Both the position numbers and the translations under genes were made by a program. Of a DNA stretch of 64,000 nucleotides, positions 23,592 through 34,062 are shown in pieces. The DNA is from Crocodylus rhombifer (Eukaryota > Chordata > Crocodylia > Crocodylidae). The notes under the pieces are model-generated. The model worked only from the letters and a program-made list of their open reading frames with translations. It was not told the origin of the DNA and did no database searches. The DNA is taken from the NCBI GenBank assembly GCA_038503035.1, contig JAVSML010024426.1, positions 473,029-537,028 of the forward strand. Reading direction: 5' to 3'. Positions within the stretch are counted from its first letter, which is position 1. Each line of letters starts with the position of its first letter.

Positions 23592-23700
23592 GGTTGTGGC
23601 CGCGTTGGTGTCGGGTTGTGGCCGCGTTGGTCTAATTGTGATCTCTTTTAGTTGGTCTAATAAACGAGATCACAATCCCCCAAAGTACCTCGTCTGGCAA
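23592..23700. repeat. Interspersed repeat fragment with duplicated end
   Basis: The 18-mer GGTTGTGGCCGCGTTGGT occurs twice, at 23592-23609 and 23614-23631, a 22-base period. The following TTTTAGTTGGTCTAATAAA and the GAGATCACAATC stretch resemble a dispersed amniote repeat whose arms contain GTAGCCGTGTTGGTCT and TTGGTCYAATAAA. The end of the element seems to have been tandemly duplicated. It is non-coding. Confidence 0.45.
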
Positions 23701-26700
23701 TGATATCCCCTCTACTACTACGAATCCTGATTTGCTTTTGTCTGCCAATGGGACACTTGCAAAGTAAACTGGGCAGAAGGTAGGGCAAGGGAGCACCTTT
23801 GGGACTATCGTGGTAGTCTCTAGACTAGCTGTTGCCAACACATGGGAGGGTTTCGCGTCGGAGAGCAAGGTAAGAGGGGAGGCAGAGCTCCACACCTGGT
23901 TATGAAACAAGATCAAGGAGCGGGGCCGTGTTTGTGGAGGGGATCTGAGGACAGAAAGGAGAGTCCAGTTAGGGGAGATGACTCGTGTTGCCCCTCTTGG
24001 GTTGCAGGGCCGAGCAGACGGTGTTGCTTTCTCCCATACTTCTGCGCTGGCTTTCAGAAAGCACTGAAGGAAATGACCACGAGTGCTACCAGCCACCAAC
24101 CCCATGCCCGGTGGCACAAGAAAGGGTTTTGCATGGAAGGCTTTGGCTCAGTTTCATCCTGCTTTTTGTGCAAGGTTTAGGGGAAATTTTGCAAACCTCC
24201 AGATTCGGAGCATCCTGTTTTCTGAGCGTGAGAAGCATGTCGGGGACTGAAAAAGAGCATCCCGTTCACTGCGAGAACGGCTTGCTTACTAATGCACATG
24301 CAGTGGATTGGATAAAATCAATGTCTCGTGTGTTTTCAGGTCCACGAATGGGCTTTCATTGAAAAATAACCATAAAACCCCCTCCTACCTTAAAATTATG
24401 GGGTGGCACAAACATGGCATTGGTGAATTGGTGTGTTCCACCAAAATATAATAGATTTTGTTGCTGGGGTGTGCGCTGTCATTTAAGAGCGTATTTCAGC
24501 TCCAAATCTGACCGTATAGAAAAGACTGGTTACGCCAGCGTGTCCTGACACCACATCAGTAACAGGTTGCCTACGTTCAATTTACTTTTGTATTCTAGTG
24601 AGTGTTAACCGATCAAATTAAAGTCAACGTGGCAGGTACCTTGAGCAATGGCACCGCTCATTTGCATAAAAGCAACAGCAGATTTGGACGCCTGAATTAT
24701 TTGGGTGCATGGGAGAGGGCATTCATTTTAAAGCAGCAGTGAAATCCTGCTCAGCTATAATTATTGCCTTGAAAGTTTTGATTTTTTAAATGAAAAATGG
24801 ATTGATTTTGTTCGAGACCATTTTCAGAGCCCATAAATCCCCATGAACTACTGCTCTGGGGAAGGAGCGAGTGTTATAGATTTCCTACCTTCAGCCTTCT
24901 CAGACCTTATAAATATGTAGAAGTGAATTACGGTAAGGAAATAACGATGCGTTTATTAAGGCGGGCAAAGCCTCTTTTTTGTTATTATTATTCCTAATAA
25001 CCATTTGAAATAAGCTGCTTCTTTGGTTGATTAATATATGCAAGCCCGAAACAAGATGCATCTGTGTTAATGACCCCTTCTTGCATTTTGCCGTTGACCT
25101 CCGCTGGCCCGCAGCTGGTGGCCTCGTTATGCAAAGTGCGTCCAATCACTGCCCAATCAGAAGGGAATAATCTGCATAAAAATTTTATGACTCTAGCAGG
25201 TGCAAGGCGATGTGGCATGAGGCCCTGGACACGGTAGCTCTGCTCCCCACTTGGCTTTGCAATGCTGTTGGGGATAAAAATCCCAATTTAAAGAGCCCCG
25301 GGGGGGACAGCCCCAGTTCTCCCTCTCCAAGGTGCCCGTAGCCTCCGTAAGACACCCTGGCTCCCCGCTCCTTTCCCGCTTGAACAGGCATCTCTTGGTC
25401 CTGCCCAACAACTTCTGCCTGGGGTTTGCAGAGGGGGGTACTGTTTTAACCCCATTATGTAAATGCAAATAGTCACGTAAGTAGGAAAGTGGGCAATAAA
25501 CCTGTGGAGCAGAGCAAAGGGGGCAGAAGTCATTACCGTCCCAGCAAGGAAGAGATGAGTGAGATAAAGCTCATTATGTAAAAGAAGCGGATCGGTCGGA
25601 AGGGAAGAGTGCCGTTATCCCATGTGGAGCGCGAGCCGTTAGCAGCATGGGCAGGTAATTGTAACGAGCTATAAAACCAGCGCCTGCGTTAAAAGTCCAT
25701 GGTTTTTAGCGGCCAGTCAAATAATGAAGTTGTGTTCCTGGGCCCGTCTTCGGGTATCGTGTAGGCTTTCCTTGAGGGCAAGGCCTGTGGCATGAGAAAT
25801 GGAGAGGCTGCTCTCCTCTCCCCCTACCATCCAAAGGCTTTATCGTTTTTACCAATGGGCATTTGGCTTCACCCCCGTCGTTTCCACGAGGCCGTTTGGT
25901 GCGTCGGATGAGGCGCATCGCATTTTGCGATGGGCACGCGTAGGATCCCTGGATGCTTTCTTTTTCGCGGGAGGTGAGAAAAAGGTTTTGCACGTGCTGC
26001 TCGTGTGCCCGTGGTTGTGCACTGATCACTGGGGAGCTGATTTCTGAGGACGAGTTCAGCCCGGGGTGCGGGTGTTGTCCGAAAGCCAGGAGCAATGCAA
26101 GGGTCGGATCGGGCATATCTCAAAGTGTTGTCCCCTTCCAGAATAAGTTGCCATTATCCAAGGGTCTCTCTGGCAGGGATGGCGGGTGGCCTCGAGGTGC
26201 GCGTTGTCTTCCCGCGGTGCGGTAGGCTTGCGTGGGGTGGCCCGTTCAAGGACACGGTCTCTTTCTCTGGCGGAAAGTCCTCGCTGGGCACAGCCCGGCT
26301 GGGCGTCACGAGCAGATGCAGTCCAGCGGCATTAAATCACGCCGTGCGCGGCTGAGTTCACTGTGCTTACAATGAACGTTTGTCCTCTGGAAATCCATCG
26401 CGTTTGCCGCTGCTTCTTGGTGGGCTCATAAAAATTCCTTTCAACTCCGCAAGGCCCTTCAGCGTGCAGAAATCCTCCGATATCCCATCTGTTCAGGGTT
26501 TGTGGGCATCTGCAAGCTCCTTCTCTGTGACGGGGATGTCTGAACACGGCGCAGCCTTAGAATATTTAACGGGGTTGAAATATTTCCAAGCCTGATACTA
26601 GAGAGAATTCAAATAACGGTTCTAGCATCGAGTCAGTGCACGTTATAAATAAAATAAGGCATCGTATTTGCCGTTGTTTGCCTTCTGTCAGTCCTGTCGC

Positions 26701-27032
26701 TGCTCAATTAGGTGTCCTAATTCTTAAAACATAACCATTTCCTTCCATTACTTAACACTGCGGTTTGTATTTGGGATGTAGTCTAAATTAAAGTTTTAGA
26801 TCATCTTGAAAGGCTTTTACCTTAAATCACTACCTACCTTCCCAAAAGCCTGACTTCATAATTTCCTACTGTGCAATTGCAAAGTCTGGCTTGCTGAAGA
26901 CGCTGTCACTGGAGGAGTTTTCTGCGTCTAAACAGCGATGTGGCCATTTGCAAAGTACTTTGCTGCAGGAGGCTTCTGTGAAACCCTGCTCCAGTGCAGA
27001 CCTCCAGCTTTCATTGCTTTTCACAGCTGTAA
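23701..27032. other. Unique sequence, no gene recognised
   Basis: Contains the double-CCAAT cluster near 25142, described separately, and GC-richer DNA at 25700-26350. Frames up to 161 codons (minus, 24117-23632) are unrecognised. A strong donor-like GCAAGGTAAGAG at 23867-23878 has only a weak acceptor upstream. Confidence 0.45.
25142..25188 (+). promoter_or_regulatory. Double CCAAT plus TATA-like cluster
   Basis: CCAATCA occurs at 25142 and again at 25153, spaced about one helical turn, and is followed by ATAAAAATTTTAT at 25176-25188. An octamer-like TTATGCAAAG sits just upstream near 25127. The order is that of an NF-Y-dependent TATA promoter reading rightwards, although the CCAAT boxes are closer to the TATA-like site than usual. 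No transcribed feature is recognised downstream. Confidence 0.2.
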
Positions 27033-27139
27033 TTCGTGAGCAGGGATCCTGGGTAAAGCTGATTTAAAAAAGTAACAAAACCCCCCACAATTTTTGGATT
27101 AAAAAAAGTAACCCAGAATCCACATTTTCCATGATTAAA

Positions 27140-27475
27140 ATGAAATGCCACTAATATATGGATATCTAGATACATATCTATATCTAGACTAATATATAGA
27201 TATCTATATATTTGTGGCATTTCATTTTAATCAAGGAAAACTCTGGATTTGGGGTTACATTTTTAAATCCAAAACCTGGGGTTTTTTGGTGATTTTTTTT
27301 TCCCCCCTCCCCATGATTAAAATGGAACACCACTAATATATGGATATCTAGATAGATATCCATATCTAGACTAATAGATAGATATCCATATCTAGNNNNN
27401 NNNNNTAGATAGATATCCATATCTAGACTAATAGATAGATATCCATATCTAGACTAATAGATAGATATCCATATA
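27140..27475. repeat. Palindromic AT-rich satellite (GATATCCATATCTAGACTAATA)
   Basis: A unit of about 30 bases built from ATAGATAGATATCCATATCTAGACTA is repeated at least four times at 27341-27475, with a shorter related block at 27155-27215. Units are themselves near-palindromic, so the whole can fold into cruciforms. It lies within the hAT-like element described here. Confidence 0.85.
27396..27405. other. Assembly gap of 10 N
   Basis: Ten undetermined bases lie within the tandem palindromic array. Repeats of this kind collapse in assembly, so the array is probably longer than shown. Confidence 0.98.
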
Positions 27476-27591
27476 TTAGTGGCGTTTCATTTTAATCATG
27501 GAAAAATGTGGATTTGGGGTTGCTTTTTTCAATGAGAAAAATAAGGATTTTTTTGTTTTTATCAGAGAAAACCAGGATCCCTGCTCATAAG

Positions 27592-29210
27592 GAACTTCCC
27601 TAAATGCTCGTTGCAAATACTGTGATCAACTGACAGATAAATTCCTGAAGGCAGAAATTAAAATTCAGCAGCGGATTGTCAGATTAGCAGCACTGCCTCG
27701 TTTTCTTTTCTCTTCCCCCCTTCCTCATCCCCATTACTGTGCTCCAAGGAGGAATCTCGACACCGGCGTCTTGGCAGGGCTGGGATGTGGGTGATCCGAC
27801 TTGCTGCGGCGTTGCGAGGCCCCTCTTAGCCCTTCATCTCCTCAAGCAGGGGAGCAGAGACTCTGTAATCTGTTGCTGTTGATAACTGACCTAATTTTTG
27901 GCTGCAGAAATCGGGTAGCAGCAATTCCATCTTTCGGAGAGAGGGGATGAGCAGAGCCGCTGTTCTGTGCAGTGCCCTCTCCTGAGAAGGTCAACAAGTT
28001 TTGAAGGGAAACTGTCTGATGGATGCTATTAAATGCACAAGCTTTCTGCCTCGTACTTATTGACACGCTCTAAAATTAAATGACTTTCTCTCAAGCTTGA
28101 AGGCCATTCCAGCCACCCTTTGCTATGTGTTTTACTGCCAAAGACAGGGTCCTTTAAGACTGAAGTCCAAGAATGTAACCAAGAAATTAGCATCTTTCAG
28201 ATGCTTAAATAGCCCATGCTAACGAACCTTATAAAGCGTCGCGGCTCTGCCGTCCTTACCGTGCTGGGTCGTACCTCGTTGCCTGTGTCCTCCCCTCCCA
28301 CTGACACTACACGTCCGACAGTGCGATTCTCCCTGCACCTATTTAAAATTACTACGAGACGAGGCAGAACAAGGCAGGTGCATAATGAGTCGTCTCCCTT
28401 GGTGCACATTTAGTCTGCAGGCTGGGACATCTCTTTCTTCTTAACACCCCTTGTGCCATCTGGGAGTTGTGCTGACCCCAAAATGTCCGATTCCCACCGG
28501 AGTGACCACAACAGGGATGGGCCCCGAGGTCCAATTATCACGCCTGGTGCAATGTCATAGCTCGTTAGCTTGTGGAAATATCACTCCATCGTGCAGGGCA
28601 GCAGGCATGCTTTCTGGCATGTGGCTTCGGGATTAAAAGACAATCAGAGCAGCCCCTTTAGGGCACGTCTCGACAATGCCCCCGCGTTGAGGAGGCAGCC
28701 GCTGCCGGGCACGGCGGGTCGGATTGCCGTGTCCCCCCGGGAGGTATTTCTCGACGAGCAGTACAGCTATTCTCCATGACTGCGATGGGGGGGGGTATCC
28801 ATGAATTCCCGTAGTGCCACAGGAGAGATGCTGTTACAGCCTGGAGGTTGGGCTCCAGTCTGGTGCGTGGTGTCCCATTTGGGTAGAGCGACGCCGAGCG
28901 CCCCACACCGGACGCGGCTCTGCCGCCTTGCTCAGTGCACCGGTGCAAATGCCTACCCGGTACCGATGCACGCCTCCCTCCGGTTCCTCCCTCAGGGGTG
29001 GCAGTGGCTGTGTGCTGACAGGGACACCCCTCTTTGCCTTGGCCGTGAGGAATACCCAGAGCCTAGGGAACCTGCTGCCAGACGCAGTTCCTTTCAGGCC
29101 GTGCTTATCCCACATCAGGAGGACCTTGAGAGAGGGGACATGAAAGGCCATTGAAGCTATCCTTGATTTGCAACGGTGTAACCCAGGAGGAGACTCTGGC
29201 CCTGTGTTTC
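27592..29210. other. Unique sequence, no gene recognised
   Basis: Contains a GC-rich, CpG-containing patch at 28640-29000. Frames of up to 131 codons (minus, 29229-28834) are unrecognised. No repeat is identified. Confidence 0.5.
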
Positions 29211-29213
29211 TAA

Positions 29214-29506
29214 GGGCCCTGCTACACATTCAAGTGAAAGCTGGTTAGGAACCAACACTAGAGTTGTGCATTTTCAAGCACTAACTTCATAGGTGGCTAT
29301 CTCGTTATATAGTGATAGCCATTTTTATCTTGTGATCATTACTGTGCACATGTGGCTGGTCTAAATGTATTGTGCGACTCACCAGTTAATAGTGTGATAA
29401 TTACTGCACACTTGTGGCTGGTCTTACTTGGCATGTGTGGCTGGTTTATATTTATTGTGCAATTTATTAGTTAATTGTGCGATATATGTAATGTGTAGCA
29501 GGGGCC
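29214..29506. mobile_element. MITE with 17 bp TIRs and TAA target duplication
   Basis: The left end GGGCCCTGCTACACATT and the inverse of the right end, GGCCCCTGCTACACATT, differ at one base. The flanks are TAA on both sides (29211-29213 and 29507-29509). A 3 bp TAA/TWA duplication is characteristic of PIF/Harbinger elements. The 293 bp interior is non-coding and contains three GTGTGGCTGGTYTA or GTGGCTGGTCT units alternating with TTATTGTGCRA blocks, an internal subrepeat of about 70 bases. This family is distinct from the GGGTGTGTCTACA MITEs. Confidence 0.9.
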
Positions 29507-29509
29507 TAA

Positions 29510-30337
29510 AAGAGCCTGGCATTTAGTAGCTAGAAGGCAAAGAAGTGCAAGCAGGTTGTCCAACAGGCGCAGGTCCCTTAGTGAACAGATCACAGAGTTT
29601 AACCTGGGGCGGGAACGCAGAGAAACTCCGAAAGCCTCCTTCGGTTTCGCCATGCCTAACAAAATGCAAATGCCGTCTGAGCCATTCACCTCGAGATCCA
29701 AAGAGAGACCCCCCCGATTTGTTGCTGAAGCAGGGGAATGACATGGGAGCCTTGCAGGTGCCGCTGGCTCATTGTCATATGACAGCTCATCCCCTTCCCA
29801 AGCTGCAGTCATGCGGGGCAGTCCATAGGCTGGGGCTGAAATTGCCCCCGGAGCAGGGGTCCCATGCAGAGTGTGTGCTTGCAGGGGTGTTGTTCATGCA
29901 CAGGCCGAAGCTGACACCGAAGGCACCCTGGGTGGAAGAGCCTGGGGGAATGCTATTATCCCCGGAGCGCCCTCCCCCCCTGCCTTGCACGGTGTCAAGC
30001 AATGCGAGACAGCGGTGCCGAGATGGGGAGAAGCGGTGAGCTGCTCCCTTCCAGCGTGGGGGAGAGTCCAGAGCTGGCTGGGGGCAGTGGGTCACACAGT
30101 ACAAACCCCGAAGAGATGGGGGCAATGGACCTAAATCCTGCTGTCTTTACCTATGATAAAGAATCGGTCATTCTCCCGGCCTGACCCCCATGGCAGAGAG
30201 GCCTCTTTCCAGAACACACAGGTCGGTTTAGGGTCCTGAGATGCAAGGGATCAATCCAGAAAGGCTTTTGAGCTATGGAGAAATTATCTTAGCCCTGGTA
30301 ACAGGAGAACAGGGGCATATGAAATCGCTGCTGGTGA
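29510..30337. other. Unique sequence, no gene recognised
   Basis: GC-rich, with a 164-codon plus-strand frame (29545-30039) and shadows on both strands. None is recognisable. Confidence 0.5.
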
Positions 30338-30721
30338 TAGTCATAGACTCAGAGGCAATGAGGGTGGGAAGGGACCTCAGGAGTTGCATCTAGTGCAACC
30401 CCTGCTCCAAGCAGGACTGGCCCCAACTACATCATCCCAGCCAGGGCTTTGTCTACTTGGGTCTTAAACACCTCCAAGGATGGAGATTGCACCACCTCCC
30501 TGGGTAACCTGATTCAGTGCTTCACCACCCTCCTAAGGAGAGAGGTTTTTCCTAATATCCAACCTCAACTTTCCTTGCTGCATCTTGAGCCCATTGCTCC
30601 TTGTCCTGTCATCTGCCCCCACTGAGACCAGCCCAGCTCCATCCTCTGTGCAGCCCCCCGGCAGGGAGGTGAAAGCTGGTATTCAATCCCCCTCTGTCTT
30701 CTCTTCTCCACACTAAATCAG
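30338..30721 (-). mobile_element. CR1 LINE, 3' end
   Basis: Minus-strand CR1 3' end. AGTCATAGACT near 30339 is the inverted tail. GGACCTCAGGAG, CATCATCCCAGCC and TCTTAAACACCTCCAAGGAT follow, and then the inverse of the reverse transcriptase C-terminus (TTTTTCCTAATATCCAACCTC near 30546). It stops at ACTAAATCAG, precisely where a hAT-like element begins. The expected next CR1 bases are not found beyond that element. Frames are broken. Confidence 0.93.
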
Positions 30722-30983
30722 CAGTGGTTATCAAACTTTTTAGACTCAAGACACCCCTCAAAAAATGCCAGCTCTTGGTTTTCACTCTTTTTCTTGACTA
30801 CAGAAAAATAACAGAGCAATTCTTCCATTGCAAAGAGCTCGGGGCAGATGTTTTGAACACTGTGGATTCCTGTATGAAATCTCTTGGTTTATCTTGTGAA
30901 TCATGTTTTACCCCTAACGGTACTTGCGTGAGATGCCATGAAATGCACCTTTGAAAGGATGGCACCCTGGTTGAGAAGTGCTG
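30722..30983. mobile_element. Non-autonomous hAT-like element, 262 bp
   Basis: The left end CAGTGGTTATCAAAC and the inverse of the right end, CAGCACTTCTCAACC, are diverged copies of the hAT-type end CAGTGGTTCTCAACC also seen at position 61. The interior reads through AGACTCAAGACACCCCTC and ends GGCACCCTGGTTGAGAAGTGCTG. No transposase is encoded. The expected 8 bp duplication is not convincing (TAAATCAG versus GTCTAGCC), so the insertion is old or its edges are altered. Confidence 0.75.
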
Positions 30984-31479
30984 GTCTAGCCTATTGGCAA
31001 AGCTATGCTGTCAACCCTGACAGCCATAAGACATCACGCTGGTAAAGCCAGGGGACCACAGCAGCCAGCATCCTGTTGTTGCACATTGAAATAAGCTCGA
31101 TGGATCCCACGCAGAGGTCACGTCCCCCACTACAGAGGAAGGCAACCCCTTCTTCTGCCCCTCCGGCCATACCAATCTGACCATGGGGTACAATACATAC
31201 CAAATATGTCAAATACATACCAATACATGTCAAATGTGGTGACAGTCTGACCCTGAGCAAAGGGGCAAGATCCTCTAGTCAGGATCCTCCAGGTTTCAGT
31301 CCCAGTTGGCCAAGGCCAGCCCCATTCCCATCCCTGGCTGCACCAATGCCCAGTGCTTCTGCGGAAGGAGAACCCTCTCCCCTAACGCAGGCAGCAACAA
31401 GAGGGGGGGAAATCATTCCCAGCCCAGCCCTATGTGGCAACCAGCAGAGCCCAGGGGCCTGGGAAATACCCAGAGTAGA
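30984..31479. other. Unique sequence with a short tandem duplication
   Basis: No gene is recognised. Two imperfect 20-21 base units starting ACATACCAA are tandem at 31195-31235. The CR1-like stretch that follows may begin slightly earlier than annotated. Confidence 0.5.
31195..31235. repeat. Two-copy tandem repeat, about 20 bases
   Basis: The units ACATACCAAATATGTCAAAT (31195-31214) and its 21-base variant (31215-31235) are adjacent. This is a simple local duplication with no evident function. Confidence 0.8.
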
Positions 31480-31760
31480 GCAAAGACATACCTATGCCTA
31501 AATCATCCCCAACCAATGCTTGTCCAGCTTCTTGAACATCTCCAGTGATGGAGATTTCACAGCTGCCCGAGGTGTCTATTCCACTGCCTCCTTGTTCTAA
31601 CGAAGAAGGGTTTTCCTATTATCCAAGCTAAACTTTGCTGCGACTTTGAAGGCATTGTTTTGGGTCCTGCCCTTTGCAGCGAGAGAAAAAGTTCTGCCAA
31701 TGCATGCAAGATTGTCCAGGAGCTGTACGATAGACCTTGGAGGGCCCTCGCAGTCCTGTG
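31480..31760 (-). mobile_element. Old CR1 LINE fragment
   Basis: CTTGAACATCTCCAGTGATGGAGAT near 31530, TATTCCACTGCCTC near 31576 and TTTTCCTATTATCCAAGCTAAACTT near 31611 are the minus-strand forms of the reverse transcriptase C-terminal block of an older CR1 subfamily, as in birds and turtles. Divergence from the younger copies in this window is high and the reading frame is lost. Confidence 0.75.
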
Positions 31761-32006
31761 TTGCTTTGCTGCTACTCCGTCCAAGCACTGCACTTGTGAC
31801 CCAAGCCTTCGTGCCAGGGCAGAGCGATGGAGAGGCTTTACAGCCTGCATCAACGAAGGGTGCCGGAGGGGCCATGCTCTTCCCCTTTTTAGCTCACCCA
31901 CAGTAAAAATTAAAGGTGTCGGGGGTGGTCTAATTTACTACGATAAATCAAAACCTACCACAATAAAAAGACGTCAGCGTGTATTTTCACATGCAACCAA
32001 CTCAAT
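31761..32006. other. Unique sequence
   Basis: Nothing is recognised. A plus-strand frame of 118 codons crosses this stretch from inside the CR1 fragment and is a chance frame. Confidence 0.4.
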
Positions 32007-32047
32007 GATCTCTTGAGGTCCCTTCCGACCCTAACAACCATGAAACT
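32007..32047 (+). mobile_element. Possible CR1 3' terminus, plus strand
   Basis: GATCTCTTGAGGTCCCTTCC followed by GACCCTAACAACCATGAAAC matches the extreme CR1 3' UTR end. Only about 40 bases are present, pointing the opposite way from the CR1 at 31480-31760. Confidence 0.4.
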
Positions 32048-34062
32048 TAGCAAAATGGCAGTTTTGGTGCCATTACATGCAGCTAAATAATACACACCGT
32101 GTACAAGCGCCTATGTCTCTAAAGTGGTCATCAGAGGTCACCCAACCTCTTTATAATAAAACAAGGAGAGGAACAAACAAGGCATCAGAGAGACTATAAA
32201 TATTTCTGGGGGGTTTTCCCTCCAATGGGTAGTAATTGACTGAACACTGAAAGCTCCTAATAAACTGGGGGAAAAAACGTATAAAACATATATAATGTAT
32301 GGGTTTTGGAATGCAGGTAAGGCGTGAAATCAGTCAAGCTGACTCCAGAAGATTAGGGCAACTAGTGAGAGTCCCATTTAATTCAATTAATCTTTCCCGA
32401 TAGTTCTTAAATCATGTCATCAATCTATTCGATTCCACAGGCTTCATCCTTTACATGCAGCCGCCTAGTACAATAAGTCAGGGAGACTCACAGTGGCATT
32501 CAAGGGAAATAAATTTAATTATGAACACATGACAGGGCTGAGCATTTCCTGAATCTGGAATCTGGTGTCTTGTCAGCTTTCCAGCCGAGAACACTATCGC
32601 ACTTTTCTAGGACGGCAGGCTCGGCCCTGCGCGTGTATGTCCTGGCAAGTGCGCTGGCCAAAGGAAAGCACAAACTACAGCTTCTTACCATACTCTAAAA
32701 TCCCATTCGCTTAGGTCTCGTTGCAGCAGCATTCACGGTGGCATGACAGAAGTCATTCCTGGCTCTTATTTTTAACTCGTCTAGTGCTGCAGGGGAAAAA
32801 TATAAATAACTATCTAGGTCTAGAGAGTCTGAACGTCACTGGCAGATCATTTCGGGCAACTTCTGTGCGGAAGAGGGAAAATGGCTTTATTTAGTGGACT
32901 GTGCAGCATCCCCGAAACACCCTGCTGAAAACCCGGCGAGTCTCCTTGTTTATCTGCATCCTTGTGCGACAGCGGCACGTTGGCAAGCAAGAGACGTCTC
33001 TGCTCCTGGCTCTGCTAGCTTAGCGGCCGGGCACTGCTTGTGCGGGGCATCGTGAAAGACTGGTAGCTCATCGCACGCTGCTGCACGAGCCCCGTGCGCT
33101 TGCCAGTGCCTTTTATGGTGTGCGCTCTTAAGGGTGCGATGCCTGAAACCAGGGATGTGGCATCTGTGCCCTGGAGTCCGGGTCTTTTATACGCTCCTGC
33201 TGAAAACCTGTAGATACGAGTTAAAACAAAGGATTACGAGTCAGTTCAAGACTTTTGGCAAGAAGGAACATATGTTTCCAGTTCAGCTGACTGGAAATAA
33301 TTTTAAAAAAAAAAAAGAAGAAAGACCATATAAACACAGATGACGATAAATTTGATTTAAGCTCATTTAAACGAGGCCCTGAGGTTTCCTGTGCTGTATG
33401 ACTCCTGGGCTGTTCTCATTTGTTTGGCCCTGAAGATCTATGGAGAAAATGTTTCTCTCTCTTTTTTTTTCTAACCAGGCTGATCAAGCATTGGATCCAA
33501 AGGAGATTGTTCGTAAATATAGACCACACGTCTGTTCTCCCATTGCTGCAGGGCATTTGGTTTTCTTAATGCAGCTGAGAGGTGAGATGACTGGACCTGA
33601 AATAACCCCGTGTCCCATGATGCGATGTGCCAAGATGGACATCTAGAGAAGCACTTGGGTATAAAAAGGCACGTTAAACCCTCAGCAAGTGAAGCAGCCA
33701 ATATTTAGGCTTCAGAGAAATACTCAGCTCACTCCTGAATACCCAAATAACCCAGATGTCCAAACACACCCTGGATTTAGACTATTTCAAATGTCATAGG
33801 AGCAGAAGCTGCAAGAGGAGCTGAAGGTTTATTGAATCAACCTGGTACGTTTTACTTACGATGGTGTTAAAAGGCTGTTCAGTAGTAGAGTGAATCCCAT
33901 GTGGGTGTCCTGGTTTGCAGTGTAACACCTCTTCTTCGCTGTTAAAATCAGGCTGCTGTGATTGAACAGCAAACGCCATGGTGCAGAGTTGATAGAGCTG
34001 CTTGGTACTACATGGTAAGCATGATGCGGACGTGATGGACTAAACCCATTGACAAAGACCGT
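32048..34062. other. Unique sequence with one exon candidate
   Basis: AT-rich up to 32600, then mixed. The exon candidate at 33479-33581 is listed separately. A donor-like GCAGGTAAGG at 32314 has no plausible acceptor. No repeats are recognised. Confidence 0.45.
33479..33581 (+). other. Splice-bounded exon candidate, 103 nt, one open frame
   Basis: A long pyrimidine tract (33451-33471) ends CTAACCAG at 33478. The next 103 bases are open in one frame, encoding a segment that starts ADQALDPKEIVRKYRPHV. They are followed by GAGGTGAGA, a near-consensus donor (GT at 33582). The other two frames contain stops. I do not recognise the peptide in any protein family, and no partner exons were found. 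It could be an exon of an unannotated gene, a lineage-specific exon, or chance. Both splice sites are good and the frame is open, so this is the best exon candidate in the window. Confidence 0.2.

Larger units (their letters stand above)
27041..27583. mobile_element. Fold-back hAT-like element with AT-rich satellite core
   Basis: The ends CAGGGATCCTGG and CCAGGATCCCTG are perfect inverted repeats. The flanking octamers TTCGTGAG (27033-27040) and CTCATAAG (27584-27591) match at 5 of 8 positions with only transition differences, as expected for a decayed 8 bp hAT target duplication. Inside are two palindromic modules in tandem. Each has arms containing GATTAAAATGRAAYRCCACTAATATATGG and its inverse, surrounding a tandem array of TAGATATCCATATCTAGAC-like units. 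There is no transposase ORF. The core includes an N gap. Confidence 0.75.

Noticed and set aside
27140..27475. CRISPR-like or centromeric array
   Set aside because: The units are contiguous and AT-rich, without spacers, and are enclosed by transposon ends. It is a short local satellite in a vertebrate genome.
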